A stretch of DNA of 64,000 bases from the NCBI GenBank assembly GCA_902729315.2, contig LR746280.1:3386001-3450000 (forward strand). The letters run 5' to 3'. The translations under genes were made by a program, and so were the position numbers. Position 1 is the stretch's first letter, and every line of letters begins with the position of its first letter. This stretch comes from Spirodela intermedia (lineage: Eukaryota > Streptophyta > Magnoliopsida > Alismatales > Araceae). Of the stretch, positions 13,151-24,756 are shown one piece after another. Under the pieces are notes generated by a model. That model was given only the letters and a program-made list of their open reading frames with translations. It was not told the origin of the DNA and ran no database searches.

Positions 13151-14339
13151 AAATAATTAGGAGAGAGAAACAATGATCATCTCTTTTTACTATGATTTAG
13201 TTTCAAGCATAACTTGAGTTGATCATATTTATCAAACGAATGTGTGTTCCAAAATTCACACACATAACATGAGATTAGTCATGAATGTCTCCACCTTATT
13301 TTAACACTTCAATGCTCATTAGTTAGCCTTTAATCTCACTAATTTTGTTTTTAAATGAGAAAAATCATTATTATTCATAGAATGTTGAGGACAAAAATAC
13401 TTTGAGATTCAATTACAAAAATCAATATAAAATAATTAAACACAATCTTAACTTGATCTTAGACTAATTTTGAAGGATTCAAAAAAGGAACAAAGATTAT
13501 TCATTAGGATTTGAATCAATTTTGCTCATTTCAATTAGAACATGTATAGAATGAAAATAACTTGTTGTAAAATATAAATAAATGTTGAAACTATATAAAT
13601 AAATACTGAAAATAGGAAATAAATAATTGCTCAAATTTAGTCTCTTTTTGGACAACTAGAGATATCAGTGTGGTGACTTGATTTTGTCTAGACATACCAC
13701 ATCATGTCAATAGTCGTAGAAATATCATTTGGAAGCATTGTGTTACTTGGCAAAAAGATCTGTCAAAAAGAGGGGTCAATCACATTATCACCATCATCTA
13801 AGGAGAGAAGAGAAGAGTTGATCACTTGTTAGATAAAGTGCAGTTTGGAAAGGAAGTAAGAAGTTTGCCGATGATCAATGGCATTGATCATGTAAAAGAA
13901 GGAAATACTAGATGTTGTAATCTCAAATGCTGTTGGGATTTTAAAGATAATTAATAATGTATATTTTATCATATGATAATTAAAATTATCTTTATATCCA
14001 TAGTGCTTATACATATGAGAAATTAAGTTCTCAATATCATGGTGCTTCACTTGTTGCTAGATCAAATGTGTTAGGTCACATGGCATTTTGAGTGATAGAG
14101 GATTAACTCGTCACAAATCATTGCCAACCAAGATTCCAAGTTCTTGGTATCTAACATGTCACTCGCTATCAAATTATCCTTTCTAGTCACATGACCAGTT
14201 GAACGACATAGGATTCACAAAGTGCCAACATAATACTTTATGTTTCAAGTATCATGGCGGTTCACTCGCTAATAGAACTACTTTATTGAGTCACGTAGCT
14301 TGCTTATCACCACTAGATCACATAGCCCTGAACTATTAC

Positions 14340-14830
14340 CCTTAAACAAATGAGAAGGTTTAGTTCCACATCAGAAGTTTTTCAATATTTGTGATGAATA
14401 TATATCAAAGGTGGACTTTGAGTGCAAGATCCTTTCTCTTGAAAAAATAATATATAGGACCATCTTGGGAGAAGGCAATAGGTGGTCTGGCCTTGTGCAC
14501 ATACGTGTCTTGCGCACATGTGTGTGTGACACTCTTCGCTCTATAACCGATTGGCCCTCAAGATGTGGCAAGGGAGTGACGCACATGTGTGTAAAGTGAG
14601 TCCTCTACCACTCAAACCCAGCTTGTGGCTCCCCTAGTTTAAGTCCACCCACTCAAGCTTAGTGCCTCTCTAGGTCAACTATAGAGTGTCGGCTTGTTAG
14701 TGGGTGGTATTTTTTTAATTTATTTTTCTATTTTTAAAATCAAAAATTATGCTATCCTTAAATTTCATAATTCCAAAATTAAAAATATATTTTTGTATTT
14801 ATTCTACAAGTTAACATAAAAAAATAAAAT
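14340..14830 (-). mobile_element. Degenerate fragment of LTR family A, minus orientation
   Basis: The order of landmarks follows the better-preserved LTR at 24757-26387. A TTTAGTTCCACATCAG block corresponds to TTTAGTCCCACATCGG there. It is followed by GGGAGTGACGCAC, an ACTCAAACCCAGCTTGTGGCTCCCC block, and then an AT-rich stretch matching ATTTTTATTTTTATTTC. Divergence is high and the ends cannot be placed exactly. The DNA on both sides (13150-14340 and 14830-16000) holds no recognisable gene. Confidence 0.6.
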
Positions 14831-16030
14831 AATCAAACTATTTAAACATAAAAAATCTAGCTTTAACATTGTGCTAGATGGAAGACCCACTAGTAGATAA
14901 TCAAACAATGTGTTTGGGGAACTATTCAAAATCAGATGCAAAAAAACGAAGATTAAAAATCATAAATAAGTTTAGATTTTCTTTAACGAAAGAAAAGATA
15001 ATTTTGTGACAAATAAAGATCACTTCCCCTACCTTTTTTGGATCAAATTCTAGAACATTAGCTGTTCAATTTTTTATTTTTTTTTCAAAGCTGCCATTTC
15101 ATTAATGGGGAGAAGCAAGTGTAAGTGTTTTTTGTTGTCCACATAGGGAGAATGAGGGGGGGGGGTGTGTTCCTCCAAACTTCCTAGGTTAGGATTACTA
15201 ATAGTATATGCCTATGAGCTAATGTTCAACATCACCCACCCCTACATTCTTTACCGAATGGGTCTTGTGGTTTTCCCTCTTACCATCTTATTTTCCTCCT
15301 CATGTCCAAGTGGTGAGGGGCTTGAGAAGTGCCCAGGTGACCTTTCCTTCGTGCCATACTAGTGGTGAGATCTTTGCTTGGTTTGTCCTCCTTTGCCCAT
15401 TGCTTTCCCATCGAGAGTTAAAAAATCACACCAATTTGTTTTTGTTAGTAGGTGAGGGCCTAGGTGAAGTGGGTAGCTTTTTCCTCATGGGTTTACCTCT
15501 TCTCCTCCTTCTTTTCCTCTATTTTCTTTTTCTTCCTTGAGGCAAAGGGGGGGGAGAGGAATTATCAACTTTTGGCACTTTCACTCCATATGCCTAGACT
15601 TTCCCCTCCTTTTCTTGCATATGGTGGGTCATAGCTCTGTAGGTGGGTAGCCAATCTCCAAAGGACATACCAAAAGCTCACCAACCTATGATGGACATTT
15701 AGGGCTGTTCACTTGTGCCCATCTCCTATGCCCCACATCTAGCATGTCTTGGGAGAATCTAGTGAAGATTGGATAATTAGGATCAACTGCAAGTCCCACC
15801 TCCAAATTCCTACAGAGGTTGGAAGTTAGACACATTAGTAACAAAGTTTGTGGGTAGCAATAAAGATTATCCCATAAGTTCTTCACAAGATCTTCTCAAG
15901 CCCTTATTTAGCTGCTTCTTTGACTTGTAGGGATTTGGGGCCAAAGATTGATTGTGAAGACCATATCACAGATCCTTGCTGGCCTCAGAACTACTTGTTT
16001 CTTCGATTCATAGGGGAAGGGTATAGTATC
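14831..16030. other. Intergenic; no gene recognised
   Basis: AT-rich at first, then a more balanced stretch at 15,080-15,950 with G-runs at 15157-15166 and 15548-15554. Open frames are short and without family motifs. It may be the 5' internal part of the decayed gypsy element that follows, but I cannot show this. Confidence 0.4.
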
Positions 16031-16039
16031 TCACAACTT

Positions 16040-16489
16040 AAGGGGTTGAGCTTCCCTCTACCACTCATGATGAGACCCATATTTTTGTTTCTTAGATACT
16101 TATTTCGGATATAGTTAGATAACTATATACCTCAAAGACTAAGAGAAAACTACTTTTACCTACCCATTTGGCACTTATGCATTCAAAGGAATGCCTTTTG
16201 AGCTCTACAATAAATTAGCTACATTCAAACATTGTATGATGTCTATTTTTTCTTATATGATTGGTGACTTTCTAGATATTTTTATGGCTGATTTTTTAGT
16301 ATTTAGAATATCATTTCATCATTGTTTAAATAATTTAACTAAGGTACTTAGGTGCTGCAAGGAGAATAACTTAGTTTTAAGTTGAGAAAAGAGTCATTTC
16401 ATAGTGTAAGTACTCTTATGATACATTGTTAGTGAGAGAGAAATTAAAGTAGATAGAACAAAGATTGATGCAATCATCAATTTTTCTAA
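16040..16489 (+). pseudogene. Ty3/gypsy reverse transcriptase fragment (element C, left part)
   Basis: Part of a reverse transcriptase readable only by shifting frame. FPLPLM near 16051 corresponds to the FPLPFIDQ block. It is followed by TYPFGTYAFKGMPF and then MPFELYNKLATFKHCMMSIF. The catalytic box reads FMADF where an active enzyme has FMDDF, so one of the two metal-binding aspartates is gone. The fragment stops just after a stretch corresponding to the IDAIIN connection, where a solo LTR is inserted. The enzyme continues at 18391. Dead copy; comparison within the window is with element B at 27.2 kb. Confidence 0.85.
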
Positions 16490-18390
16490 TGTCTTTATTA
16501 TCATGAGTTAATAATTAATCAATAATATATTTTTAGCCTTAACTCATGATAAATAGACTTATATTTATGTTAAATTATGAAAAATAATTTTTAATTAGTT
16601 AATATGAATTTTTTATAATTTCTATAATCTTATTTTTGAGATAAATAAATACAAATAAAATAAAATAAAAAGATAAAAAATAGAGACCCACCAGCTAACT
16701 TGGCCGATTAGTTGGTTGGAAGCACAGCTAGGTAGAGCCACAAGTAGGGGGTTAAAGTAGCTTAGGACAATCTGATATGGGATACATGTGTGTCACTTTC
16801 CTTCTATGTCACCGGTGGCTAGTCGAGTGTGGGGTAAAGAGTGATTGTACACCCACTAGAAAGGGACACATTGATCATTAAATCTCATATTACTATATAT
16901 CCATCTCAAAACTCGACAAATAATTGATGTGAGATTAAATCGGTGGTCACAACTTCTTGAAAGTTTTCAAAAGTTTTAATACCTAAAATATCTCTTATTT
17001 AAGAGAAAGAGATACCTTTATGATGTCACTTTATAAAAGTATTCATATACTTATTTCATTCTCTTTCATGTAGATAGGTAACTAGCAAGGGTTCAAATCC
17101 TACTAAAGTCAAAACTCAAATTTTTATCTAATTAAATTATAATTTTCCTACAAATTATTGGTAAATAATTATGTCACTATAATCACTCAGTTATCAGTGA
17201 AAATTTCATCAATGTAATTTGCAAACTATCATTACTAAAATTGTCAAAGAATTTTAGATAAAAAGATGATGAATCCATCAAGCAAATTATTCCTAATTGA
17301 TCAACAAATAAGTCATCATCAAGAAAGGGATGATCCATCAAAGATAAGTCATCACCTCTTAAGAGGATACTAAATGCGACGAAGAACCTCCTCTTACTAT
17401 ATGGGCCTAAGGATGAAACTTCCTAAGATGCACCCCACCTCCATCTAGTTTATCTAGTTAGGAGACAACTATCAAAGATCTGCAAAGTTATCATTTTTCC
17501 ACTCTATTAGGTGACATTCTCCCTAGATGATTCATTGACCAACTCTATTGATTTTTAGACTTTATAAGAAGATTTAAAGATTACCCACATCATCTTCATC
17601 TAAAGAGAGCCTTTAAGCTTATAGACATTATATTATAGTCCTCTTGAACACTCAAGGTTCTAACGCATCACCAATACATCACCAACACATCACTACCACG
17701 TCACCATTGTGACACTAGAACTCTATTTTATCATTTTAATTAGTTTAAGCTTCCAACATCTTTTTTTGAACTTTGAAATGAGATCTAATGAATGTCCATG
17801 TCGTTGATGTCCAAGAACTACCATTGAGGCTATGGACATCATTTGAAACATACAAAATTCTAGTGAACATTGTCACAAGGTCAAAACCCTACATTTCTTA
17901 ATTTTAACTTTTTTTTTTAATTTAATGATATTTTATGTGATTTAAAATTTCAAAAATCTTCTTTATTTAATTACTATTTTTTGGATTTTATAGATTTTAA
18001 TTTTATTAATTAAATCATTTGTAATCACTTACATAAGAATCACTAGGTGAAACTCTACTTTTGTCTGATTCATATTCATCAGGATGTTGATGTCATTCTA
18101 ACATCTGCACTCTTATTTGCCTTTTTCATAATTTTTTAAATATATTTTATATTCATCATTAGTCTAAAAATTATAAAAATATATATTCTTTTAAGAAAAT
18201 TCTAAAATATTACTTGATATTATCTTACATCCTTTTGATCGACTTGAATTTTTTTACTATTTTTTAAATCTTTTATAAATTATAATTAGTTTATTTGTTT
18301 TAAAATATTTTTAAAATCTAAAAGTTAATATTTTCTAATTTTATAAATTTAAATTTTCATTATTTATTATGTAATGATTAAATCATGTCA
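16490..18390 (+). mobile_element. Solo LTR of family A inserted in element C
   Basis: About 1.9 kb beginning TG at 16490 and ending CA at 18390. It splits the pol frame of element C between the reverse transcriptase connection and the SVKQVRRFL block. It is collinear with the reverse complement of 24757-26387: the same palindrome near the left end (16499-16551), GGGTTCAAATCC, ATTGCCCACATCATC-type blocks, AGAATCAC, and ...GTCATGTCA at the right end. No internal region accompanies it. A clean 5-bp target duplication is not visible (TCTAA left, CTGCC right), as expected if the ends have mutated. Confidence 0.8.
16499..16551. repeat. 53-bp palindrome-ended motif at LTR-A tip (copy 1)
   Basis: Starts TATCATGAGTTAA and ends TTAACTCATGATA, a perfect 13-bp inverted repeat around a 27-base AT-rich centre. 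The same 53-bp unit is found reverse-complemented at 19696-19748 and 26319-26371. Confidence 0.9.
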
Positions 18391-19695
18391 CTGCCCCTCT
18401 CGCAATCAGTCAAACAAGTTAGAAGATTTCTCAAGCATGTTGGGTTTTATCAAGAATTCAAGATTTCTCTAAAATAACTAGGTCGTTGACATTTTTGTTA
18501 TCTAAAGACAATTCATTTCATTTTGATGGAGCATGTGTTAATTCATTTATGACTTTAAGACAGCCTTAATAAAAGCACCAATAAATCAAATACCAAACTG
18601 GTTCATACCATTTGAAATAATATCTGATGCATCTAATTTTGCAATTATTGTGGTCTTAAGATAGAGAGTAAATACTAAACTTGTGGTTATTTATTATGCT
18701 ATCAGGACTATTATAGATGCATAATTGAGTTATACTACCACTAAAAAAGAATTATTGACAGTGAGGTTTGTATTAGAAAAATTTAGAACAAATATTATTA
18801 GATTAAAAGTGATTATATATTTTGATCATGTAGTGTTGAAATATTTACTTGTTAAAAAGGAAACAAAACTACAGCTTTTAAGATAGACATTATTGTTGGA
18901 GTTTGATATTAAAATTTGTGATAAGAAAATATTTGAAAACATTGTGACTGATCATTTATCTCATATTGTACATAATGAACAATCCACTCTACATTATAAT
19001 TTTCTAAATGAAAAGATTTTATCAGTCCAAACTAAAAATATGCCATGGTTTGCTAACATTGTTAATTACTTAACTGCACATAAAACACATGTAAGATGGA
19101 GAAGAAAGGAGCAAGAGAGATTTGGTGCTAGAGTAAAAAATTAAATTGGAATGATCCTGAACTATTCTACTCAAGTGACAACTAGATCCTACAACATTGT
19201 GTTCTGAATGAAGAACAAAGTACAATCTTAGAATTTAGTCATTCCTTATAATGTAGAGGCCATTTTCAAGTCGAAAGACAATTGCAAAAGTTTTACAAAG
19301 TGGTTTTTTCTGGCCATCTTTATTTAAAGCTGCACATGCATTTAGTCAACATTGCATTAAATGTCAATTAATAGTTAATATCAAAAAGAAATATGCAGTG
19401 CCATTACAATCCATTTTATTAGTGGATTATGAGTTGAAGTGGGTGGAGGTAATGCCCATTCAAACAAATGACAACAAAGTTGTCACAAAATTTGTTCGAA
19501 GCAATATTCTATCGACATTTAGGTGTCCACGTGCTATTATTAGCGATAATGATATACCTTTTACACATACATTTTAAGAACTTTCTGCACAAATATGGAG
19601 TTTAACATAGAATCACCACACTATATCATGCAAAATCAAATGACAAAGTTGAATTAACTAGGCATGAGATTAAATTGATTTTGCAGAAGGTGGCC
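18391..19695 (+). pseudogene. Ty3/gypsy RNase H and integrase remnant (element C, right part)
   Basis: Continues element C after the solo LTR. SVKQVRRFLKHVGFY is the reverse transcriptase/RNase H connection. The RNase H part reads IPFEIISDAS, TTTKKELLTVRFVLEKFR, IIYFDHVVLKYL and VTDHLSHI, the last within the open stretch 18893-19144. The expected TTEKELL has become TTKKELL, losing an acidic residue of the active site. From 19150 integrase-like pieces occur in shifting frames, ending near RITTLYHAKSNDKVEL, which corresponds to the ATPYHPQTNGQVE block. There are many in-frame stops. The fragment breaks at an LTR-A tip at 19696. Confidence 0.8.
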
Positions 19696-19764
19696 TATCA
19701 TGAGTTAAGGCTAAAACTATATTATTTACTAATTATTAACTCATGATAATGAAGACTTATCACA
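19696..19764 (-). mobile_element. Truncated LTR-A tip (5' terminus only)
   Basis: Only the outermost 69 bases of an LTR-A, reverse-complemented. It comprises the 53-bp palindrome unit (19696-19748) followed by ATGAAGACTTATCACA, exactly as at the right end of the full LTR at 26387. The rest of the LTR is missing, replaced on the left by integrase sequence of element C. It is probably what remains of the 3' LTR of element D. Confidence 0.75.
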
Positions 19765-20172
19765 CCCCCCTACTTAAATCATTCCTAGTCCCTTAGTAAT
19801 AGAATTATGAAAATAAAAATTGACAAATCTCAAACATCATATTTTAATACAGAAAAAAAAATACAATTAGAAATGATACACCTTTAGACACTTTGGATTC
19901 TTATATCAAGTATTTAAGAATGATGTCAAACACTTAAATGTCTAAACACTCCTTGGAATAACAATCTAGATTTCACTTCTTCTATTTACATCTTTATCAC
20001 TTTTTAACTCATACATGTATTTACAAGATGTTCTAATTATCAATACTCATCCAAGAATAATATTGATCCTACATTTCCCTTTTTCTATGGCTTAATTTTT
20101 TAGTTTGCACTATATTTCCTCCTTTTTTTATATATATATAGTGGATAAGTAACTTTTCCTGTGAATAAATTT

Positions 20173-20300
20173 CAACAATAAGAATGATGTCTCACACCCT
20201 CCATGTGTATTCTTCATTTTCAGGGCTTTCACTTTTTCCACTTATTTTGCAGCAAGTATTTTTCTATGCACAATTTTCAATAATGAGAATGATGTCTCAC
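20173..20300. repeat. Tandem repeat, two copies, ~105-bp period
   Basis: The string AGAATGATGTCTCAC followed by ATGTGTATTCTTC begins again 105 bases later (20173 and 20278). It lies in the 3' non-coding part of element D. Confidence 0.75.
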
Positions 20301-20399
20301 ATGTGTATTCTTCGTTTCTAAATTTTTCACATTACTCTCTTTTTTTTTTTTCGAAATAAGTGATTTCTCCTCACAAGTCCTATAGATCAAGGTGCAAAT

Positions 20400-20960
20400 A
20401 TCTCCATTAAACTCAAATGATCAATCAAATTTTCACATCAAGTAAATACTATCCATCAAGATCATGAAGTGAAAATCTATAAAATCAAATCCATGTTATC
20501 TATCATGTATACAAGGAGTATTCCAACATTTCATGCTACTAGATCATTCTTTTGACTCAATAATAATTTTCCTAGTATCTTTTGGTATCAATCAATCTAA
20601 TTGATTTAATTTTTCATGCATGTAATATGATGTAAGAAATTTGTAAATTAGATAGTTCTAACAATTCTGTTTTCTATTTTTAGTTCTATTTTTAGCAGCA
20701 ATAAATTTGTCAAAAATAAATCAAAACTATCCTTTTTACAGTTGTAATTTCAAATTTCAGTTATATATGTCTAGGGGATTGAAATGTGAGAAAATGATCT
20801 TTAGAATTTCAAATTTGGGGCTATTTTTTGTCTGCTATTTTTAATAGTCTGTTGTTCTTGACAGAAAACTAGAAAATAGATGTTGTAGTTTTTCTGAATT
20901 TTATTTTATTTTTATTTTTTTAGTTTCTCGTCTAAGTTGAATAAAATGCAAACACATGTT
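20400..20960 (-). repeat. 560-bp block shared with 34680-35204
   Basis: The reverse complement of this segment is collinear with 34680-35204. Shared landmarks include TTGATTGATACCAAAA, TATACATGATA.GATAACAT and GAAAATTTGATTGATCATTT. In both places it lies in retroelement internal DNA just upstream (in element sense) of LTR-A sequence, so it is probably the 3' non-coding region of this family. Confidence 0.75.
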
Positions 20961-22789
20961 CTTAATCATCATACAGTATAAATTAATAATGAATAATTCA
21001 CCTCTCAACTTAAAAATGAGATTATCCTTAATGACACAGAAAAATCGAAACAAAATATGCAAAAAATATAATTTTCAAGTGAAGCATGCATATGTGCAAA
21101 GTTAAGTATTAAAAATATTTTTATAAATGATAAAGCTCAGAAAGACATCACTTCAACCTCGTTTTTAATTTTCCACTTCATCTTACACTCCTCTTTTTGC
21201 ACTTTTTTGAAAAAAAAATACAAAAACAAGTACTACAAAATTCTAAGAAAAATAGAGCTTAAAAAAAATCAAACGGAATGAAATAAAATTCATAGGTTGC
21301 CTCACATGCAGTGCTACATTTAATGTCTCTAGCTAGACAGCTTTTAGATCATATAAGATGATCTATGGCCATCAAAATATATTTGTATCCCAAGGTAAGT
21401 TTCATGATATTCTTTTTCAGATTTAGCATAAATTCATATTCTTCATATATATACCTTGACATATTTCAGCCAAAACAAAATAGAAATTAACAAATTTTCT
21501 CAAAAATAATATTTCTTTTTTGAAAAGAATTTTTCCTTATTTCTATCTTATTTTATAAGGCTCTCATTCATTAATAAATATTTTTTATTAATAGACCATA
21601 AAATGTGATCAGGCCATATAATTTTCGAATTAGCTCTTGCCCAATCTAGAATTTTTTCATCTAAATTGATATCTCTAATTCTTCCACTCACCCATTTCTT
21701 AATGTGTTCTTTTATTTGTATAATCTTCTCCTACTCTATTTTATCTTCCATACATATTTGTTCAATTTGTGAGGAGTGAAATATTTCAAGCTTAGAAATA
21801 ATTCTAATGGGTTGTGAGTTTTCAAAGATGAAAGGATTGTCTTCTTTAATCTCAGATCTAATGAATTTAATAAAATTCAAATTTTCTCCTCCAAAATTAT
21901 CTCTATACTCATATTCATTATTTTCGTTTCTCTCCATTAGTTGAATCAACTCTTTTTTTAGCTTTTCGTTTCTCAACTCATCAAATTCGTCATCATCTCA
22001 AGAGCTATCTTTTAATTTTGGTACATGATATACACCATCATCCTCACTATCAATATCTATGGCTACAAAATTATGATTAGATTTATTAATTTTATCTCGT
22101 ACATCTCCCAAATCAATTAATTTTTCCTCACCTAAAATATATTTTTCTTCATTTCTGTCCTTACTCCTTTCTACTAAAATTTGGATGATTTTTCCATGAT
22201 CAGCTCTATTTCTTCATCTAAGGACTCTTTCTCCTCATCATCCTCACTATATTCATTCATCAATTGTGAGCAATAAATGATTTTATTCAAATTTTCTACT
22301 ACTATATTTTCGGCCTTAATATTCTCATTTACTTCTAATGGATTATCAATTTCTTCTAATAATTGAAAATAAGGATCAAGTAAAATATTCTCACTCAATC
22401 TATTAACTGTCCTAATATGTTTATTTGTGGGTTTTTTTCTAAATTTATCTAGTTAGACTCTTCTTGTTGAAATCCTACTGTTTGATAATTTCTTAAATTT
22501 TCTCTAGGCTCACTAGGTAGTTGTCCCTCTTCTCTCTTATCTCCAAGAGCCTCTATAATTTGTTCCTGGTGCAGCATCATTTGATTCATAATTTGTTGCA
22601 TCATTTGGCTCATTTGATGCACATCAAGTTGGATTTGAGAGGGTTGATTTTTCTAAAATATGTTTTCTTATTTTGGAGGAAATTCAGAGTTTGAATTGGG
22701 TCCAAGTGCTTCTTGATTTTGAATATTATTTAGGTCTCTCTATGAAAAATTATTCCTCTAATGAGAATTATAAGAATTTGAAAAAGGTT

Positions 22790-23590
22790 TCCTATTTCTA
22801 TTAAAAATGTGAGCAACTTACACTTGTTCTTACCTCATTTTTAAGTTTAGAATCATCATCATGATGCAATTCATAAATTCCTCTCTTCTTATCCCTGTCA
22901 TACAATTCAAAAGAGGCTTGATCTCTAGAATTTTCACTTAAATTCTCATAAAGACTATAAATCTCATCAAGAGTTTTCTCCATAAAAGTTCTTCCACATA
23001 TAGAATCAACCATATTTCTATGTTGTTCTAATAATCCATCATAAAAAATTCTATTAAGTTGCCACTTAGGTATGGCATGATGAGGACACTTTCTAAATAA
23101 ATCTTTGAATTTTTCCTATGTCTCATGCAAAATTTCTCTTAGTCTTTGACAAAAACTCTATATATGTTTTCTCATATTTTGAGTTTTTCTTAAAAGATAA
23201 AATTTTCAAAGAAAGGCCTATTATATATCTTTCTAGCTAGTTAATTCTCTATCTAATGTGGATAGCCAATGACTAGCTTTGTCCCTAAGTGTATGAGGAA
23301 ATAATTTCATCTTAATAATTTCCGATGTAACTTGAGAGAGATTAACTAAATCACAGATCATATGAAATTTTTCTAAGTACTAATGAGGTTCCTCTAAAAG
23401 TAATCCATGAAAATTAGGGAGCATTTAAAAAAAATCTAGATTTATTTCAAATTTAATAGTGAGTACTAATAGGACTCTAATATTGGATGCTCTTTGAAAT
23501 GAATACGGCATATAATGATTTTTCATGGCCATAGGTTTTCTCTCAATTTGACTTGTACTTTTTTTAGGATCCATCAAAATTTATCTTTCT
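22790..23590 (-). pseudogene. Retrotransposon Gag, decayed (element D)
   Basis: Capsid-type Gag of a Ty3/gypsy element, which would package the element RNA. In minus-strand translation I read MLPNFHGLLLEEPH, then IKMKLFPHTLRDKASHWLSTL (the FPFSLRDKAKAWL-type core), KFKDLFRKCPHHAIPKW and IFYDGL, and then an open stretch at 23013-22801 starting MVDSICGRTFMEKTLDEIY. Several stops and frameshifts separate the pieces. The motif order is that of Gag in plant Tat/Athila-like gypsy elements. Confidence 0.8.
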
Positions 23591-23854
23591 TTCAAATTTT
23601 TAGTTTTGAATGAAATAATGAAAGGACTTTCTAGCCTTAGATGTAAGGATTTTTTATCATAAATAAAAAAATAATAAATTTGAGGGAAAAGTTTAGTAAT
23701 TGTTACCCTCCTTCAATATGCTCTAATCCTTGCCTTGCTTCTCTTCGTTCCCTTTTTTTTAAAACAAATTGGCAAAAAGAAAATAAAACAAGAGTTAAAT
23801 TTTTTTGTGTACTCTAAGAGAAAAATAAAAAAATACTAAATATTATGTAATACA

Positions 23855-23872
23855 TTTCCAGCAACAGCACTA
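23855..23872 (-). other. Degenerate tRNA-Asp primer-binding site (element D)
   Basis: Immediately inside the LTR-A end. The forward strand has 12 of 18 bases in common with the 3' end of plant tRNA-Asp (TCCCCGGCAACGGCGCCA), and all six differences are C-to-T or G-to-A changes. The tRNA sequence is from general knowledge. Confidence 0.75.
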
Positions 23873-23877
23873 AAATT

Positions 23878-24756
23878 TGACGTGACTCAGTTGCTGTATA
23901 GTCAATCACGTAAATTTAAAATTTATAAAACTAGAAAAATATGATTTTTTAGATATTTAGAAGTATTTCTGAAAAAATATGTCAATTATAATTCAATAAA
24001 ACTTCGAAAAATAGCATTAATTTTCCAGGTCGATCATAGAGATGTAATTTAATATCTAGTAATTACTCAGAATTTTTCTCAATAAATAAGATTTTCTATT
24101 AATTTTATACTAAGAAATAAAAAATATATATTTAAAATTTATGAAAAAGGGAAATAGAGGTGCAGACGTCAAAATGACATTAGTGCCCGACGAAAGCAAA
24201 TCAAGTGGAAATAGAGTTCTGCTCGGCGATTCTTACATAAGCGATTACAGATGATTTAATTAATCAAGTGAAGGTTTGTAAAAGTCGGAAGAATCATAAT
24301 AGAATAAAGTATATTTTGGTAAATTAAAATCACAAAGATTATCACTAAATGAAGCATAAAGTAAGTTCAAAGCAGGAAAATAGAGTTCTGGCGTTGTGAC
24401 GGCAATGCATCAACGATGTACCAAAATCTTAAGTATTTAGGAGGATCGTCGTATAGTGTCCACAGCTTCGAAGGCTCTCCATAGACAAAGACGACATGGG
24501 CAATCTCTAGATCGTCTATCAAAGTCTAGAGATTAATGAAATAGGTCGTCGAGTCATCTCCGGCGACTGTCACCCGGTGGAGTGGAAAAACAGCGACTTT
24601 GTGGCTCTCTAGCGGTTGTCACCCAACAGAGAAGAGCTGGATGAAGGTGGGGCACATATCAAGGAGCTTCATCCTCAAGTCTGCGTAGCAAGAGGAGGCT
24701 CTTCATTACATCTGGTATGCTCTCAAGAGGTGGCAACTTGTCTCCTGGCAAATCGT
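23878..24756 (-). mobile_element. Partial LTR-A (inner half), 5' LTR of element D
   Basis: About 880 bases closely collinear with the first part of 24757-26387. It opens TGACGTGACTCAGTTGCTG, repeats the TTATAAAACTAGAAAA, GACGTCAAAATGACATTAG and AGACAAAGACGACATGGGC blocks, and ends within CTCCTGGCAAATCGT. At that point the second LTR begins abruptly, with no intervening DNA. The outer half of this copy is absent. Confidence 0.85.

Larger units (their letters stand above)
19765..23877 (-). mobile_element. Element D: gag-only LTR retrotransposon, internal region
   Basis: Internal part of a minus-strand element between an LTR-A (23878 onward) and the LTR-A tip at 19696-19764. In element orientation it has a primer-binding site at 23855-23872, a gag frame from about 23590 to 22790, and acidic Glu/Asn-rich frames (22398-22174 and 21976-21731). 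A long AT-rich stretch follows, carrying a two-copy repeat and a block shared with 34.7-35.2 kb. I find no protease, reverse transcriptase, RNase H or integrase in it, so it looks non-autonomous or internally deleted. Confidence 0.65.

Noticed and set aside
17090-17110. tRNA-like T-arm string GGTTCAAATCC
   Set aside because: It is part of LTR-A, recurs in the other LTR copies, and no cloverleaf can be built around it.
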